Origin: Gyrodactylus bullatarudis
Taxonomy: Eukaryota > Platyhelminthes > Monogenea > Gyrodactylidea > Gyrodactylidae
Assembly (NCBI GenBank): GCA_012064415.1
Contig: SSNU01000155.1
Span: 310,001-374,000 of the forward strand
Length of the DNA: 64,000 nt
Direction of reading: 5' to 3'
How positions within the stretch are numbered: the stretch's first letter is position 1; the number at the start of each line of letters is the position of its first letter. The position numbers and the translations under genes are program-made. The notes under the pieces were generated by a model that saw only the letters and a list, made by a program, of their open reading frames with translations, had not been told where the DNA came from and made no database searches. Positions 12,817 through 25,798 of the stretch are shown piece by piece.

Positions 12817-13530
12817 TTGATATGAAGTTGGGAATCTATGATTTTTACAGAAATCTCGATATTTTCCTCAAGAATTCGAATTTGTTAAAGATTTTCTGGA
12901 ATCCTACTCATGCTGCCCACTTTTACCATTTGAAGGAAAAAAATTATTTTTATGAAAAATATGGTCATTTTTCAAATTCCCATTTGGCGCCAGAATCCCA
13001 TCTTTTCGAACTTTGAGCTGAAAATTTTTGTTGATTTGAAAGTGGGAGGCTGATCGAAAGAGTTTTTTCAGGATCAAGATTAGACAAGAAAGCTGACTAG
13101 CACCGTCAAGTTATCGACAGCTACCCCATTTCCGAGAGATTTTGATTTATCGAAATTTTTGTTTATTTTCAAATAGTGAAAATGATCAAAAAAACGAAAT
13201 TCCGCTCCCAAACGATAGTAAGGTTAAGCATTAGATCAGATTCAGTTGAATTGATTTTCTTGTCTAATCTTGATCCTGAAAAAACTCTTTCGATCAGCCT
13301 CCCACTTTCAAATCAACAAAAATTTTCAGCTCAAAGTTCGAAAAGATGGGATTCTGGCGCCAAATGGGAATTTGAAAAATGACCATATTTTTCATAAAAA
13401 TAATTTTTTTCCTTCAAATGGTAAAAGTGGGCAGCATGAGTAGGATTCCAGAAAATCTTTAACAAATTCGAATTCTTGAGGAAAATATCGAGATTTCTGT
13501 AAAAATCATAGATTCCCAACTTCATATCAA
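12817..13530. repeat. near-perfect 275-bp inverted repeat with 164-bp spacer
   Basis: Arms at 12817-13091 and 13256-13530 are reverse complements of equal length with few or no mismatches; as a result the same peptide can be read from both arms on opposite strands. The right arm directly abuts a Penelope-like endonuclease remnant (13480-13827). A diverged copy of the spacer plus the right arm lies at about 22378-22670. The near identity of the arms indicates recent formation or homogenisation. It may be a fold-back transposon or the inverted terminal structure of a Penelope-like element. Confidence 0.85.
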
Positions 13531-13827
13531 TTAGCTTCAGTAATACCTTGCCCTAAACCCAATAGTGACTGTGGAGCTTCTTATATAGGACGTACAATTA
13601 GGAAATTATCAACAAGATCAAACGATCACCTCAAGAACAATACAGCGGTGACCAGACACATCAAACAGGAGAACCATGAAGCTTCAATTTCCAATTTCTC
13701 AATTTTGTATAAAAATGCGGGTGATGACAGCACGGATTTGTGGGTGAAGGAGAAATTCTTCATCAATCACTTTAAGCCAAATCTGTGTGTTCAAAAAAAC
13801 TACTCTTATAACCTTCAATTACCCTAG
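13480..13827 (+). pseudogene. Penelope-like retroelement remnant: GIY-YIG endonuclease domain
   Basis: A frame open from about 13480 to the stop at 13825-13827 has no start codon and encodes the C-terminal endonuclease of a Penelope-like element. Visible are a Cys pair (C-x6-C) just before SYIGRT (the YIG half), a conserved Arg in RTIRKLSTR, a His pair (H-x5-H), and a Glu in VKEKFFINHFKPNLC. The Cys/Cys/His/His set around GIY-YIG is the mark of Penelope-type EN domains. No reverse transcriptase was found upstream; the inverted repeat occupies that place, and the frame starts inside its right arm. It is a 5'-truncated fragment, not a working element. Confidence 0.75.
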
Positions 13828-16800
13828 CCTATGTGAGCTTTTTCACCTTTCTCTTCACTGTTGCTATTTATTGAAGAGTTCTGGTGTTTTTCAGCTCACA
13901 TTATATTCTTATATTTTTTAACTTTACTTTAACTATACTTTATTCAAAATTTGTAAGATATTATTTTCAATGAATTTATAACATTTATCATTATTTATGT
14001 GTCACTACTGATGAACCATAAAGAAATGTACATTTGGTGAAAAAAAACTTTTTCTTCTATACTTACAAACCCAATGGTAGTCAACAAACTAAAGAAAATG
14101 GAAAATAATTGCACTGGAATTCTAAAAAGACTTTGAACGAATATAAAAGAAATAGTTTGCATATTTGTACCAATTATAATTTTCATTTCATTCATTACCA
14201 CGCTTAAATGATTATAGGGTACGTTCATTTCATTTAGGAACGTGCTGAAATTATTGGAGTTTTTCCTGCTTCTTTCTAACAATGTTTCATGAAAAGAAAT
14301 TCATTTTACAAAACTAAAGACTTTTAAACTAAGGAGAGTAGACCGATCGTCTATCCTCAAGTAATCAAGTCAAATGACAGAATGAAATTTGAAATTTGAA
14401 AGATACTATCGAGCATAGCCTCTGAATCAGAAGAGGTAGCTCAAAAGTTTGAGGCAACAAGATTGTTTCTGACTTCTTAGAATTGTAATGCGACCGATAA
14501 TAAAAAATAAGACCTAAAATTGGATAAATCAGAAATTCGAATATTTCTCGAAATCTGAACGCCAGACTGGGTTACACAAGTTTTTTAGCTAGGATAAGAT
14601 TAGAAATTCAAAAAAAGGGATTGATCAAGCATAATCATTCATATTGTTAACAATATTCTCTTGTTTATGCGAAAGAATATTTTATGCTTCCTCTTTAGAA
14701 ATATTCCTCAATATTTTTTTAAATCGTCAGACCCCGTGGTCCTAGGATGATGAAAATAAGCTTAAATGTTTTCCGAATGGTCTATATGTTCAGGGAAGAA
14801 ATATGCTTTTGGGCGCCCTTGTCATAATTGAGTAAACTTTCAGACATGAACAATACATTAAATTAATCTTGAAAATTGCTAGAAGGTAAGTCAATCAGAG
14901 AGTTACAGCGAGAAATTATGACTGATAATGAATGTCAGATTAGAGAGAAATGGATTCTAAAAAAATTTCCAAAACATTCTGACATAAAAATAAAATTTCA
15001 ATATTAAATTATTATTATATATGTACTTACAAGTAACCACGAGTATATTTTTTTCCCTTTCATTCCAAAAGTAATGAAAATTGTAATATTATTATGATAA
15101 TTATTGACTAAAAACTTTTATTCGATAGCTTATTCTCGATTTAAGTATATTTTTTTTCAATTCAATCATACAAAAAACTTTACAGAATACCCATCAAGTT
15201 TACATATTCTAATCTATTCTTCAATATAATATAAAAAAATTAATTAACTATGGAAAAATGTATTAAAACTAAACATTTTATTTGGATAGTTGGTTATTTG
15301 TTTCCTAAAGTTTGTTTTTAAAATCCCCACTAAACAAATGAGAATTCTCCTGCACTATTAATAATCATATTGCTCAGATGAATGTATCAAAGTCTTAAAC
15401 AGAAAGAAATAGTCTGACAGTAGTAGTTTATCCTTCCAATACAATATGTGTATCTATAAAACTTGAGTGCAAATGATCGAATCGAATATTTTCATAAAGA
15501 TAAACATATTCACTGAATAATAATAATAGCATTATTATTTTATTCATCCCTTTTGTTGTGTAGTACAGTATCATTTCAGTATGGATTTGATCGCATACTC
15601 TTTCCTTCTACATACATATGACACAAGAGGTTGGCTTGACTGCTCTCTCTTTTACTCTATCCATTTAAAATATGTATATGTATATGGTAGTAGTATTTGT
15701 ACATTTGTATATAGACATATCGTCAATGAATGTGTGATTGTCTATCTACTATCATAATAATGAACTGGAATCAATAATTATGTACAAACATAATGTAGGA
15801 CCCCTCTCTTTCTCTCTCTCTCTCTCTATTTGGTGGTCAACGTTTTAGTTTTTATCTCCTTTTACTAGAACTACTCAACCCATTTTTTATCATCCCAATG
15901 TTTACAAGCAGACAAATAAACATAGATAGAACGTAGAATCTATCATGTATCGTATCTTTGTTCAAACAACAAATATGTACAATCTATACATTGTTTATAT
16001 ATCAAGTCATTTTCCATCTGACTGAGATCTAAATCTTACCCTTGCCAAGATGATCTCAGGAACAGTCACTGAGCATGCACAACGAAATCTATGATCTAAG
16101 GATCATGAGTATCATACACACTCAATGGGGAAGAGAGTCGAATCCATCCTTTCTATACTTACTCTTATTTACACATACATACACAACCACACACAGATCG
16201 TATATTCTAAATCTATTATTATGTATTGGGAATGTACATTATTTGAATTGCAAACATACTACATTTGACTAAGAGAAAAGAGTAGTAAACTTGAAAAAAA
16301 GGAATGAGACACACGCGAGCACACAAACAAACAAACCTCTAGCAGTAGAGTACTACTACTTGTACAACTTGTAGAGAGTATCCTTAATGTCTGTCTATAT
16401 TTCTCTCGTTCGCTCAATGATGAATCTCTTCTTCTACTTCTCATCTGTACAATACAGCTAGAAAAAGTATTGGAGTTTTCATTCCAAGTTTTTGTACATC
16501 CCAAAGAAGAAGAAGAGGATCTCACCAACCAAAAAGCATCTCAATTACTATTATTATTATTATCACCATCATTATTATCATCACTATTAATATTATTAAC
16601 AGTAGTAGCAGTAGGAGTAGCAGTAATATTGGATACAAACAATAAAGCCATCACTTCAATACAGTTCAAATAACTCTCAGTCTCTCTCCCCGGCTACACA
16701 CTAATTGGTCGAGATATCATCAAAGAAGAAGAAGCCAATTATGTAAGTGATCTTTTTCACTTCAGACTGACGAGTTCTCTATTTATCTGCTCTCCTGTTG

Positions 16801-17084
16801 TTATGATTGTCTTGATGACTTGAAACTATCAGAAACTATTGCTCAGATATTCCCCAAATGAAGACAGTCAACACCATCACCATCAACATTGTCGATATTA
16901 TCAAAAGTGCAAATGGAATCTATGAGAAATTTTGTACCAGCCAGCATATTATTAACCCAAAGTAACTTGATCACACATATAACTAGCACTAACTAGCCGA
17001 AAGGTTGTCAATTCAGTCTCTCTTATAATCCTTTCTGGAGATTATATTAGGCTCTGAAGAATAATAATATTGATATTGACAGTA
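13828..17084. other. intergenic region and probable 5' region of the tetraspan gene
   Basis: AT-rich; (CT)n at about 15803-15828, and trinucleotide-rich sequence (tta/agt units) at about 16545-16630. The frames at 13995-14282 (-), 16075-16272 (+), 16259-16528 (-) and 16470-16673 (+) are low-complexity and have no domain. The last few hundred bases probably hold the promoter and 5' UTR of the gene starting at 17085. Confidence 0.4.
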
Positions 17085-20000
17085 ATGTGTGACACGAATG
17101 AAAATCAGAGTTATTCCTCCTCATCTAAAACAGCCGTCAGCGGAGGGAGTAGTAATCGTGAGGATTTGGATGAAATAAGTGATGATGTTGGCCAATCATT
17201 TCATAGGATGTCGAGCCAGCGTAGGAGACGACTTTGGACTCTGGCAGCTAGAGCTGGTGTGAAAAGGAATTTCCAAATGGACGAATATTTGAATGAAAGG
17301 GAATTTTGTCACACTGGCAAATACTTGTCATCAGAAATGGCCAGCTATCCACCAGAAGAACAACTCCAGGGCTCATACATCAACCAGTATGCTCAACAGT
17401 CAACTGATCGAGCAAGCAAGTCAACGTTGATAGTTGTCTCACCAGACACCCAAAAGTTTCAAACTAAATCACCGGAAATATTCGAGAAGAATCCATCTTC
17501 ATCACTATTGGGAGTAAATGTTAAAGATTATGTTAGAAGAGGTAACAGATCTATGAAACATCAAAAGTCCAGTACTGAAACCTCAGGACTAGGCTCAAGT
17601 TTAGATTGGGCCTCTACAGAAACTCTGAATATGCACACCAGGGCCTTGCAGCAAAGGAATATGGCAAAGAATCGATTTCTCGCTACCAGGAAACCTGATT
17701 TATTCTCTGATTCTTTGACACCAGGCCATTCCCCTACTTCAGTTGTGGATTACGAGTGCATTAACATTGGAGATTATGCCAATCTGGTCAGTGATATTGA
17801 GCAGTCACCTGTGTTGGAACATCCAACGAGGATGCCGAGAATGTCATCAGATCATGATTACTACCCGAGAAGCTTAGTTGGTGGCGGAGAGGAAACAATG
17901 CCGAATTATAGTAACACCCTGCCCCATCGCTATCGTCAGCATACTTACAATATTTCAGATAACATCATTAGGAATCCCTATAAGGAATTTAATACATCTC
18001 TTTATGTAAACAATAACAACAAGAAAATTAATAATGACCTTTTTACGATTGATAACAGGGTTATTTCTCCAAAAAATCATCTGCTGGACAGATATCATCA
18101 GAAGCCAGATACTAGTCAATTTCAAGATAATCCTAGTCAAAACAACCCTCTTGGTACCAAGTCGAGTGTATCACGTCCTCTTATTTTGGGTCAGCATAAT
18201 CAGCAAATGCCTCTAGGTCCACAAAACATTTACTCGGGTCATCATCCAAAGATTATAGAGAACCCCCTAATCGTTAGGTTACCAGTAGTTCCTCTTGACA
18301 ATTCAAACTTTATTCATCGTTACATGATGGATTATGGACGTCCAAGAAGTGAGTTTTGCTACTAAATGCTTACTCTATGAAATTTATCAAACTTTTTAAA
18401 GATCCTAAGAATTATCTTCAAATTCCGAGGATGATAGGAAATTCATTCGATGAGAGACTCCGCGAGCGTTCTCCAAACTCCTCAAACAGTGATTTCGAAA
18501 GAATTCCCCACCATCCGGAACCCGAGGGTTATCCTTATCCCTATGCTCAACATTATCAGCAACAAAACCGACCATATCTTTCAAGAAGGGCGATAAGCCT
18601 TGAAAAGTCTGATCAATATCATCAGTTTATGCAACAGAGAGGAGTGAGTATCAATCTCAAGGTTTTTTATTTCTAATCTATCTCAAAATACCTAGTCAGT
18701 AAAGCTGATTATACAAAGTCTATCCAAGATATTGTCATATATTGAAACTTATGCAGGTTAAACTTTTTTAGTTGATCAGACAACCAGGTCCTTCGTTTAA
18801 TTCTCCATATGTGATGGATAGGAACCAAGTTAACTATAAAACTCCAATGGAGGATTCAAATATTCACCAATTGACAACAAATCAACAGCAACAACATATT
18901 TATCCAAAGATTATGAAGGCTCACCAGCAATTCAGTAATTCAAACATTTACGACTCATCGTCTGGGCCAGGCTTAGAGAAGCAAAGTAATATCCCTAACC
19001 GGTTCGCTGTTTCTTATGAAGAAGAGCGAAATAAGCTGACTGGTGAGGAAAGGCCAAGACTCTGCCAAAGTGCAGGCTACGTTCATTTCAAGAGTCCTGT
19101 CAGTGAATCTGGAAATAACTCTTTGAATCGACTAAATATCAATAAGACATCAATACCAAATACAATAAAAATTCAGTCAAGTCAAGATGAAGTATGTTAA
19201 TGACTTATAAGTTATTATTCAGATGGTAAATATGATAAATTTTACTTTTAATTCTTCTGTTCCTTTTAGAGATTTGATGAAGGCTCAATATCCAAAGTGT
19301 CCAAAAAGAAGGTCTCGATTATCTCGAACGAGGAGGCAAGACATCAGTCAGATGAAATTGAAAAGACTGATGCTGGTAAGTTCAAACACATTACTAATAC
19401 TGTATTATTATTGGTCCGATGATATATATGCTATGAAAATACATTTTTCCATCAACTAAATCTAAATTTTAGTGGGCAGCAAATCAGAGGAATACCGAAA
19501 GAATCAAAGTTTCTCGGCTCCACCCATGTCAGGTATTGAGATTGGTCTATCGATGAAAATGAATCCTATCGACATGAATCGTTTTGCTGAATATTGGGAT
19601 CATGCAGTATTCTCTCAAACTCGATTATGGGCAGTTGCTGTTGCCAGCATATCATCAATCATTATCACTTATGCACTTGTCTCAGGGTATTGGCTCACCT
19701 CAAAAAGTTGTAAGTATTTGTGTAGAGATCTCTTTCAGATAGAAGACATTCATGTTAATGACAAAATTTTATCAATCACCTATTTTGATGGAGAAATTCT
19801 CCTTTCAGATAAGACCTGCATTGGACTATGGTATAACTTTGACTCATCGGCCAATAGTACGTATAAAATGACATTACCCTTCATTCATGCAGTTAGCAGT
19901 GAGTTTTATTTGATATTCTCAATGTTTTCTCAAATTTCTCCCTAAACCTACTTTATTTATTCTACATTCGAAGACCAATGTTCATATATACATTGGTTTG

Positions 20001-23000
20001 ACCTATGTATCTTCTTTCATATTCTATAAATTGGAACTGATCTAACCTGATTAGGATCCTGGATATTTTACAAACTCATTTAATTACAGCTTATAATCAG
20101 AAATCTGGTCTCTTATCCTCTTATGCCCCTGTAGTCAATTTCGATCGGTTTTCATGTGATGAGATCATTTAGCCTCTTGAGACTTGCATTCTCGTTCCTA
20201 AGAATGGAAAATAAACCACTGTAGTACTGTAGTTTAAATTAATAAATGGAAAAAAGAATATATATTGATTCATATAGCTATATGCAGTGCAGTGTATAGA
20301 TGCCATTGAGAGTGAGAAAGAGAGGAGAGTTCCTCTAATGGGATAAAATTCATCTCCAATAGAGCATTCATTCCCCTATTTAAGTGGAATTTTTAAAAAT
20401 AAAATGTAGGAGTATAAAAATAGAGAACAGAGTTATCTCATCAAATTATCGATCTGAAATATTTTCCAATACTCTCTCCAAAGATAAAATGATATGTATG
20501 TACTATTATTAGCAATAATAATATTACTTTCATTAGCACTAAGCACAGTATCAAATGATAGATCCTATGTGGGACTCTCGATCTATACACTAGATATGGA
20601 TGATACATAAGCATACGACCAATTTTTACATAACTATTATAACTGCCCCATCCCCCTATCACTCTTTTAACTACTCCTACTAGTCTTCTTAGACCAAGTT
20701 ACTTAAAATAAATGAAAAAGAGTCTATCATTTCATATGGGAGTATATATGCAAGCTTGTGTGTTTTTGTATACAGTAGTATGATCTGTTTCCTATTTCCT
20801 ATTATATTTCTACTCTCTCAACTAGGACTGGATCAAATATGATCAAATTTTGATACTTTTCTAAGGAGAAAAAGCTTATGAATAAATGTGTACAATAAAA
20901 TTTAAGAACTCGTCCAAAGAACAACTTGAATCAGACGACTAGGGTAATGTATAGATTGGAAATCAGTCTTATCTAGAGCCGCCGAGGGATGCTAGTCTCT
21001 AGTGAGACTCCTGTAGTAGTCATCTTCGAAGTATCTTAACCAACCTTGAATAGATTTTATAAATAGACAACTTTGAGGTTAGAGCTACTGTAGGAATTTG
21101 AAAGATATGAAATTAACCATCTGCTAAATAAATTTTGAATGATGATCCAGATCAGTACCAAGGGTTTTAGATGAAATTTAAAAGAGTTCAGCCTCTCATC
21201 CACTGAAGAAGGTAGTCAACTATCTCAGTACCGAAACGTCTGGAAAAGGCTTTGTTCCAATCAAATCTACTTTTACTAAAAGAAAAACCTAATTTTCCAA
21301 TACCAGTTTGACATTTTAGTAGTTGAAAATTATTACATATTCAGAAATATTTTATGTTCTATGTATTCTTATGTTTTATGTTTCATGGTTGAATAATTCG
21401 ACATAGGCATAATGCTTTCAGGCTTCCCTCTTCGTCTATATTTCTGGATCTTTTATTTTATCATTCGGATGGTCTAGATTCTGTTTTTTTATGGTTCAAT
21501 GTCAGGAATTTGTTGAGTTAATTTATACAATTTCTGCAACTTATAACTGACTAGCTTCAATAGATTACAATAAATCTCCTTATTCCTTGCCAACTGCTAA
21601 CGTTATTTGTTCTATTTTGTTTTTTATCTTCATTCATTCTTTCTATTTCCTCTGCCTGGTTGACTGATTGACTTTCCGTTCAAAAGATTTTGCCCTCACT
21701 CTTTACACTTGTCTGCATTTCCCTCCAGAAACTCTACCAGGGAAAGAACTGAATCGTAAAAAGGATGAGGAAATGAATACACACATTTTCACTCTCTCAT
21801 ACATCGTATATAAAAATATGTCTATGATCCAGTTGACATATCTGCAACTGTTTACATTTACATTCGATAGACAATGTGAGAAGAAGTGTTGTGTATGAGA
21901 AATAGCACTGCTCCTATCTCAGGAAGTTAAAAATAGGGGAAAAAACTAGAAAAAGAGAGACAATAGAGGCAAAAAATATTCAAGAGAGCCAAGTACAAGT
22001 ACATTTCCCACTATGAATGGGGAATTGATTTTATTTTGATCTGATGATTTTCTTTTACACTACAGATTCATTGTCTCCAATCGAAACACTCTCTTGTTTG
22101 TCCCCTCTCCTGTCTCTCGGAAATGATTTCAACTCCCCTTCTGTGTCTGTGTACTAAATTATAATCAAACTAAATTGGCATAAATTATATCACTCGTTCA
22201 TTCATTATTAATAGAAACGCGTATATTGAGTTATTGAGGATCGGAATTCTTCTTGCTCAACCTTATGTACGTGGAAAATTATCTGAGGAACTATCATCTC
22301 TTCCACGACTAACTGTAGAGATTAAGGAAAATTCTATCATTCAAGCTGTGCAATTTAAGGCAGTCTTTGATGGATTTTAAATAATCCCAGACTTTCCAGT
22401 AGTGGAAATGATCAGGAAATCGAAATTCCTGTCCCAAACGATGATATGTTGATCAGATTTAGTAAATTTTCATTTTTACACTCTGCCACTTTGATTAAAT
22501 AAAACTTTTCAGTACAAAATTTGGCGTCAAATTGAAATTTGAAATGGTAAAAGTAGACAACATGACCTGGATTACTGAAAATCTTTTTCATCTTATTCGA
22601 ATTGATAATGAAAAAATCAAGATTTTCGTAAAATTCATAGATCCCTTCATAGTAGCTTTAATTATATTTGACTACAAGATAAGTGAGTATTGTTTTAAAA
22701 AATTAAAAGTGTGCTCGAAAACCTCTATTAAGTGTAAAGTGTATTAAAATACTTCTATATTGAATGAATATTTACTAAAAATCTTCTATTTTTGTAAATA
22801 CACATAATATACCTTATAGTTATTGATGATCTATCTTCTACTCGTGAGTAATACATGACGTACACTCTATTTTCTTCAAGATAAATGTATTCCTTATTTT
22901 CAATCATATTTCCTTTACTCAGGTTGGAAGGCAGGTCCAGCATGCATAATCTTGGTTGTGTTCTTTTGTGGAATCTTAGGTATAGTCCTCTCGATTGTGG

Positions 23001-23927
23001 GTCAATTTGTATCCTCTTTGCCAAAACAACTCTACTATTTCCATAGTGGAGGCGAAGTATTCTTTATGTCAGGTGAGTCAAACATTTAAAGTTGTTATAA
23101 TCTTTTATTCTTATCTCATAATTGACTCTATAATAAATACTTTAAATGAGTACTCTTTACGACTCTTTCCGTACAGGGTCTGTTTTATCCTTGACCCATT
23201 CGATATATATATAGTTTTAAAGGTTTAATACACCCATTGTTAGACATAGTCTCTCATAATTCCTGAGTCGAAGCAAAAGGCTCAATCAAATTCTGGAAAT
23301 TTCAATCACAAACTCGGACCTAAAACTGGCTAGGGCCAATAATTTTTTCGTTTTATATAGCATTCTCGAACTATTATTGGCCTGAGTTGAAACCAGTATA
23401 TTATGTATACTGTGCAATATCCTTGAGATTAGAATTATTATCTATTAACCCTTTCTTTAAGAATAAAATTTGTATCGTAATTAAAAATTTTATCCTGTAA
23501 TTTTCAATTTAGCATTTTCAACAATTCTAAGATCAATTGTATTAAAATTTAGGTTATTTTAAATGTTTATCTCAAAAATTATTATTATTATTATTATTAT
23601 ACAGAATTGAATTATAAATGTATTCGTTCTTAAGGTGTCCTTATTGGATTAGCACAGATAATTTTCTACAAAAGCATCCCAGACAATTTCAACAATTTAA
23701 AGTTAGGCATCGGATTTCACATTTGCTTCTCAAGTGTTTTCCTTTACCTGATAGCAAGCCTGTTGTTGTTACTAGACGAAGTCATTCATGAGTTATCAAT
23801 TTTATCAACCAAGTATTCATGTTTCAGAAAAATTCTCATTTGCCTTCTAGGAAGTCGCAAGGGACATTTTGTCTTCTTACAAAGTCAACAAAAGATTCCC
23901 CACCATAAAAAATCAATAAGAGATTGA
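17085..23927 (+). CDS. PMP22/claudin-superfamily tetraspan protein with long N-terminal tail
   Basis: Eight exons keep one frame: 17085-18348, 18402-18643, 18772-19191, 19270-19375, 19473-19709, 19809-19898, 22923-23072, 23635-23927, giving 933 residues. The first about 690 residues are polar, rich in Ser/Asn/Gln/Tyr and probably disordered. Four hydrophobic segments follow: LWAVAVASISSIIITYALV, then a short loop with W...C-x-GLW (the claudin/PMP22 signature), ACIILVVFFCGILGIVL, a third across the exon 7-8 junction (VFFMSGVLIGLAQIIF), and FLYLIASLLLLL. The tail ends basic. Family members are junction, channel-auxiliary or myelin proteins at the plasma membrane; which role applies is unknown. 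The loop has only one clear Cys, so the usual Cys pair may be missing. The start was set at the first ATG in frame; an upstream exon cannot be excluded. Confidence 0.75.
19899..22922 (+). other. large (3,024-nt) intron of the tetraspan gene
   Basis: By far the longest intron inferred in the window, between the first extracellular loop and TM2 exons, with gtgagt donor and ctcag acceptor. Inside are a possible retroelement 3' fragment (about 21185-21290, with ccgaaacgtctgg) and the diverged repeat at 22378-22670. The small frames in it show no domains. Confidence 0.6.
22378..22670 (+). repeat. diverged copy of the spacer and right arm of the 12817-13530 inverted repeat
   Basis: Aligns by eye with about 13170-13540: shared blocks include cccaaacgat, gatcagatt, ttggcgtcaaat/ctggcgccaaat, tttgaaatggtaaaagt, and the end catagatcccttcatagtagctt versus catagattcccaacttcatatcaattagctt. 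Many substitutions, so this is an old copy. Only half of the palindrome is represented. Confidence 0.6.
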
Positions 23928-24671
23928 TAAGATAATTTTAGAACACACTTTTCCAGCCGCCAAGAAAAACATATGAACATTCCCTCCTTTTTGTAAATAA
24001 ATTTTTGACAAATAGACAAAGTACAAATTTAAGACAAGAAAAGAAGATGGAGCTAAGAAAAAAAGTATGAACAATTGAATCTAGGTAAAAATTAATTTCT
24101 TATTTTCTCAAACTTGCTAAAAACAAAAATACAAAGAACTCTGTCAATGAATTTGATCCCAAAGGATGATATGAATTTTAATTAATGAGAATAACAATGG
24201 CTCCCCTTTCCCCTTTTTGCCAGGGAACTTGGAGCCGGAAAGGTACATTTGAAACAGACAATGTAAAGTGATAGATTATGATCGAATCCCCTTTTGATCT
24301 GGGACTGAGAGGATGCTTCAAATATTCATTTCCTCGTCTTATTTTTTTATTAAGCGAAAATTCACCATTCCTCTCCCTTCAACTCTATTGGGGTATTTGG
24401 TGGTCAAAAGAGACTGGGACTCGTTCCTTGTAATTCATTAACAGGTCTTTTTACTCCAGAGAAGTTAATCATATTCCTGAAAAAGTTTAACTAATATGAT
24501 TATTGTTATTATGTTATTATTATTATTTACAACTTGTTATTGTACCAAAAAGAAAAAGAGAATTTTATTATTAATAAAGGAAATAATAAATTTATTACAG
24601 TTAATCTTTGAGAAAAAGAAATTTTTTCCTTTTACAACAGTTAGCAGTGTGAGCCCTTTCTCTCTATTGAA
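23928..24671. other. 3' flank of the tetraspan gene
   Basis: An AATAAA polyadenylation signal lies at 23996-24001, 69 nt after the stop codon. The rest is AT-rich, and the frame at 24496-24696 is low-complexity and not coding. Confidence 0.5.
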
Positions 24672-24803
24672 GATAGAGAACTGGTCAACTCCTTAATGTA
24701 TTTAACTGTATATGCAATCATTTCAAGCATTGAGAGTCAAGTTTGAAAATGCATTTTAAAATACTCCAACATTTCTGGTAGAGAGAGTAGATTATTTGCA
24801 TCA
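24672..24803 (+). repeat. dispersed repeat, copy 2 (about 130 bp)
   Basis: Partner of 8223-8354, same orientation, roughly four-fifths identical by eye. It is not flanked by an obvious target duplication. Confidence 0.6.
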
Positions 24804-25798
24804 TTTGAATTGGCTCAGAAAAAATACAGAATATTCAGGAAAAGGTTTGGGACATGAGTATTTTTTTGATTCATGAAATTGAATACTTTGTTGTATATTT
24901 GCTCTTATTTTCAAGCAAAGATAGATTTTTCAGGTTCAATCCTGAGACTCACTTTCATACTCTTTATTTTTCTTACGGCTATCTCAATGGAATAGGCACA
25001 ATTCTACTACAAATCTAAACATGATACTTATCAACCACTAAAAAGTCGACAAATACTTGAACATAGGGTGTGTTTGATTGATATTATTCTGTTCATATGA
25101 TATATATATTCCTCAAGTCTTGACCCTATCCAATCCTGGTTGTCGGGGAATTTTGCAGATCAATAGCATGAATTTTAATTTTATCGTCTACACTATGAAA
25201 AAACTTTGTGGTTATCTCGGATTAGATTGTATCGGTTCTTGAATAAAGTCACGAGTGTTTCTTGCTTCTTAATTACATCGTACATGTCTGGAGTTATTGA
25301 TTGCTTTCTATTCACAATGAAGCGTAACAGGGAAGAGACATCTGATTCTAACTCGTATGAGAAAATTGGCCAATAAACAAATTATTTTAGTTTAGATATC
25401 TTTGTATTTATACATACAGTTCTCTTTCAAGAAATCTTTTTTATAATGTATTCAATATTTAGATACAGTTTAGTTTAAAATGTGTAAAGTTATTGGTTTT
25501 ACTAATCAAAGAATAGGATTGAACATCTATAATACATGATAGTTTATTGTCTATTTCATCTTTGAATGAAAATGTACAATAAAACACTTTTTTCATATCA
25601 AGGGTCGGTTATATAGTTGATCAGTTACATGGGTGTAAAAAAATAGACACTTTTACTATTATTTGAAAGTGATCCGAGAAGGAAGTTTCAAGCTATTCAA
25701 TCCTGGCAAGGGGTTAGTTCTCAAACTGTACTACTGTATTGTATTTTATGATATTACACTCTTCTGTACAAGGTCTGTCCTCTAATGTGAAAGTACTC
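24804..25798. other. AT-rich intergenic region
   Basis: Lies between the tetraspan gene and the convergent RASSF gene and should contain the RASSF 3' UTR. No gene recognised. Confidence 0.4.

Noticed and set aside
12813..13016. Frames at 12813-13016 (+) and 13331-13525 (-) encoding the same peptide
   Set aside because: They are the two arms of one inverted repeat read on opposite strands; there is no domain and no splice context, so they are not genes.
16470..16673. 67-residue frame rich in Leu/Ser/Val
   Set aside because: It is translated trinucleotide repeat (tta/agt), not a protein.
23575..23602. (TTA)n tract as a CRISPR-like or structured array
   Set aside because: It is a simple trinucleotide microsatellite in an intron of eukaryotic DNA.
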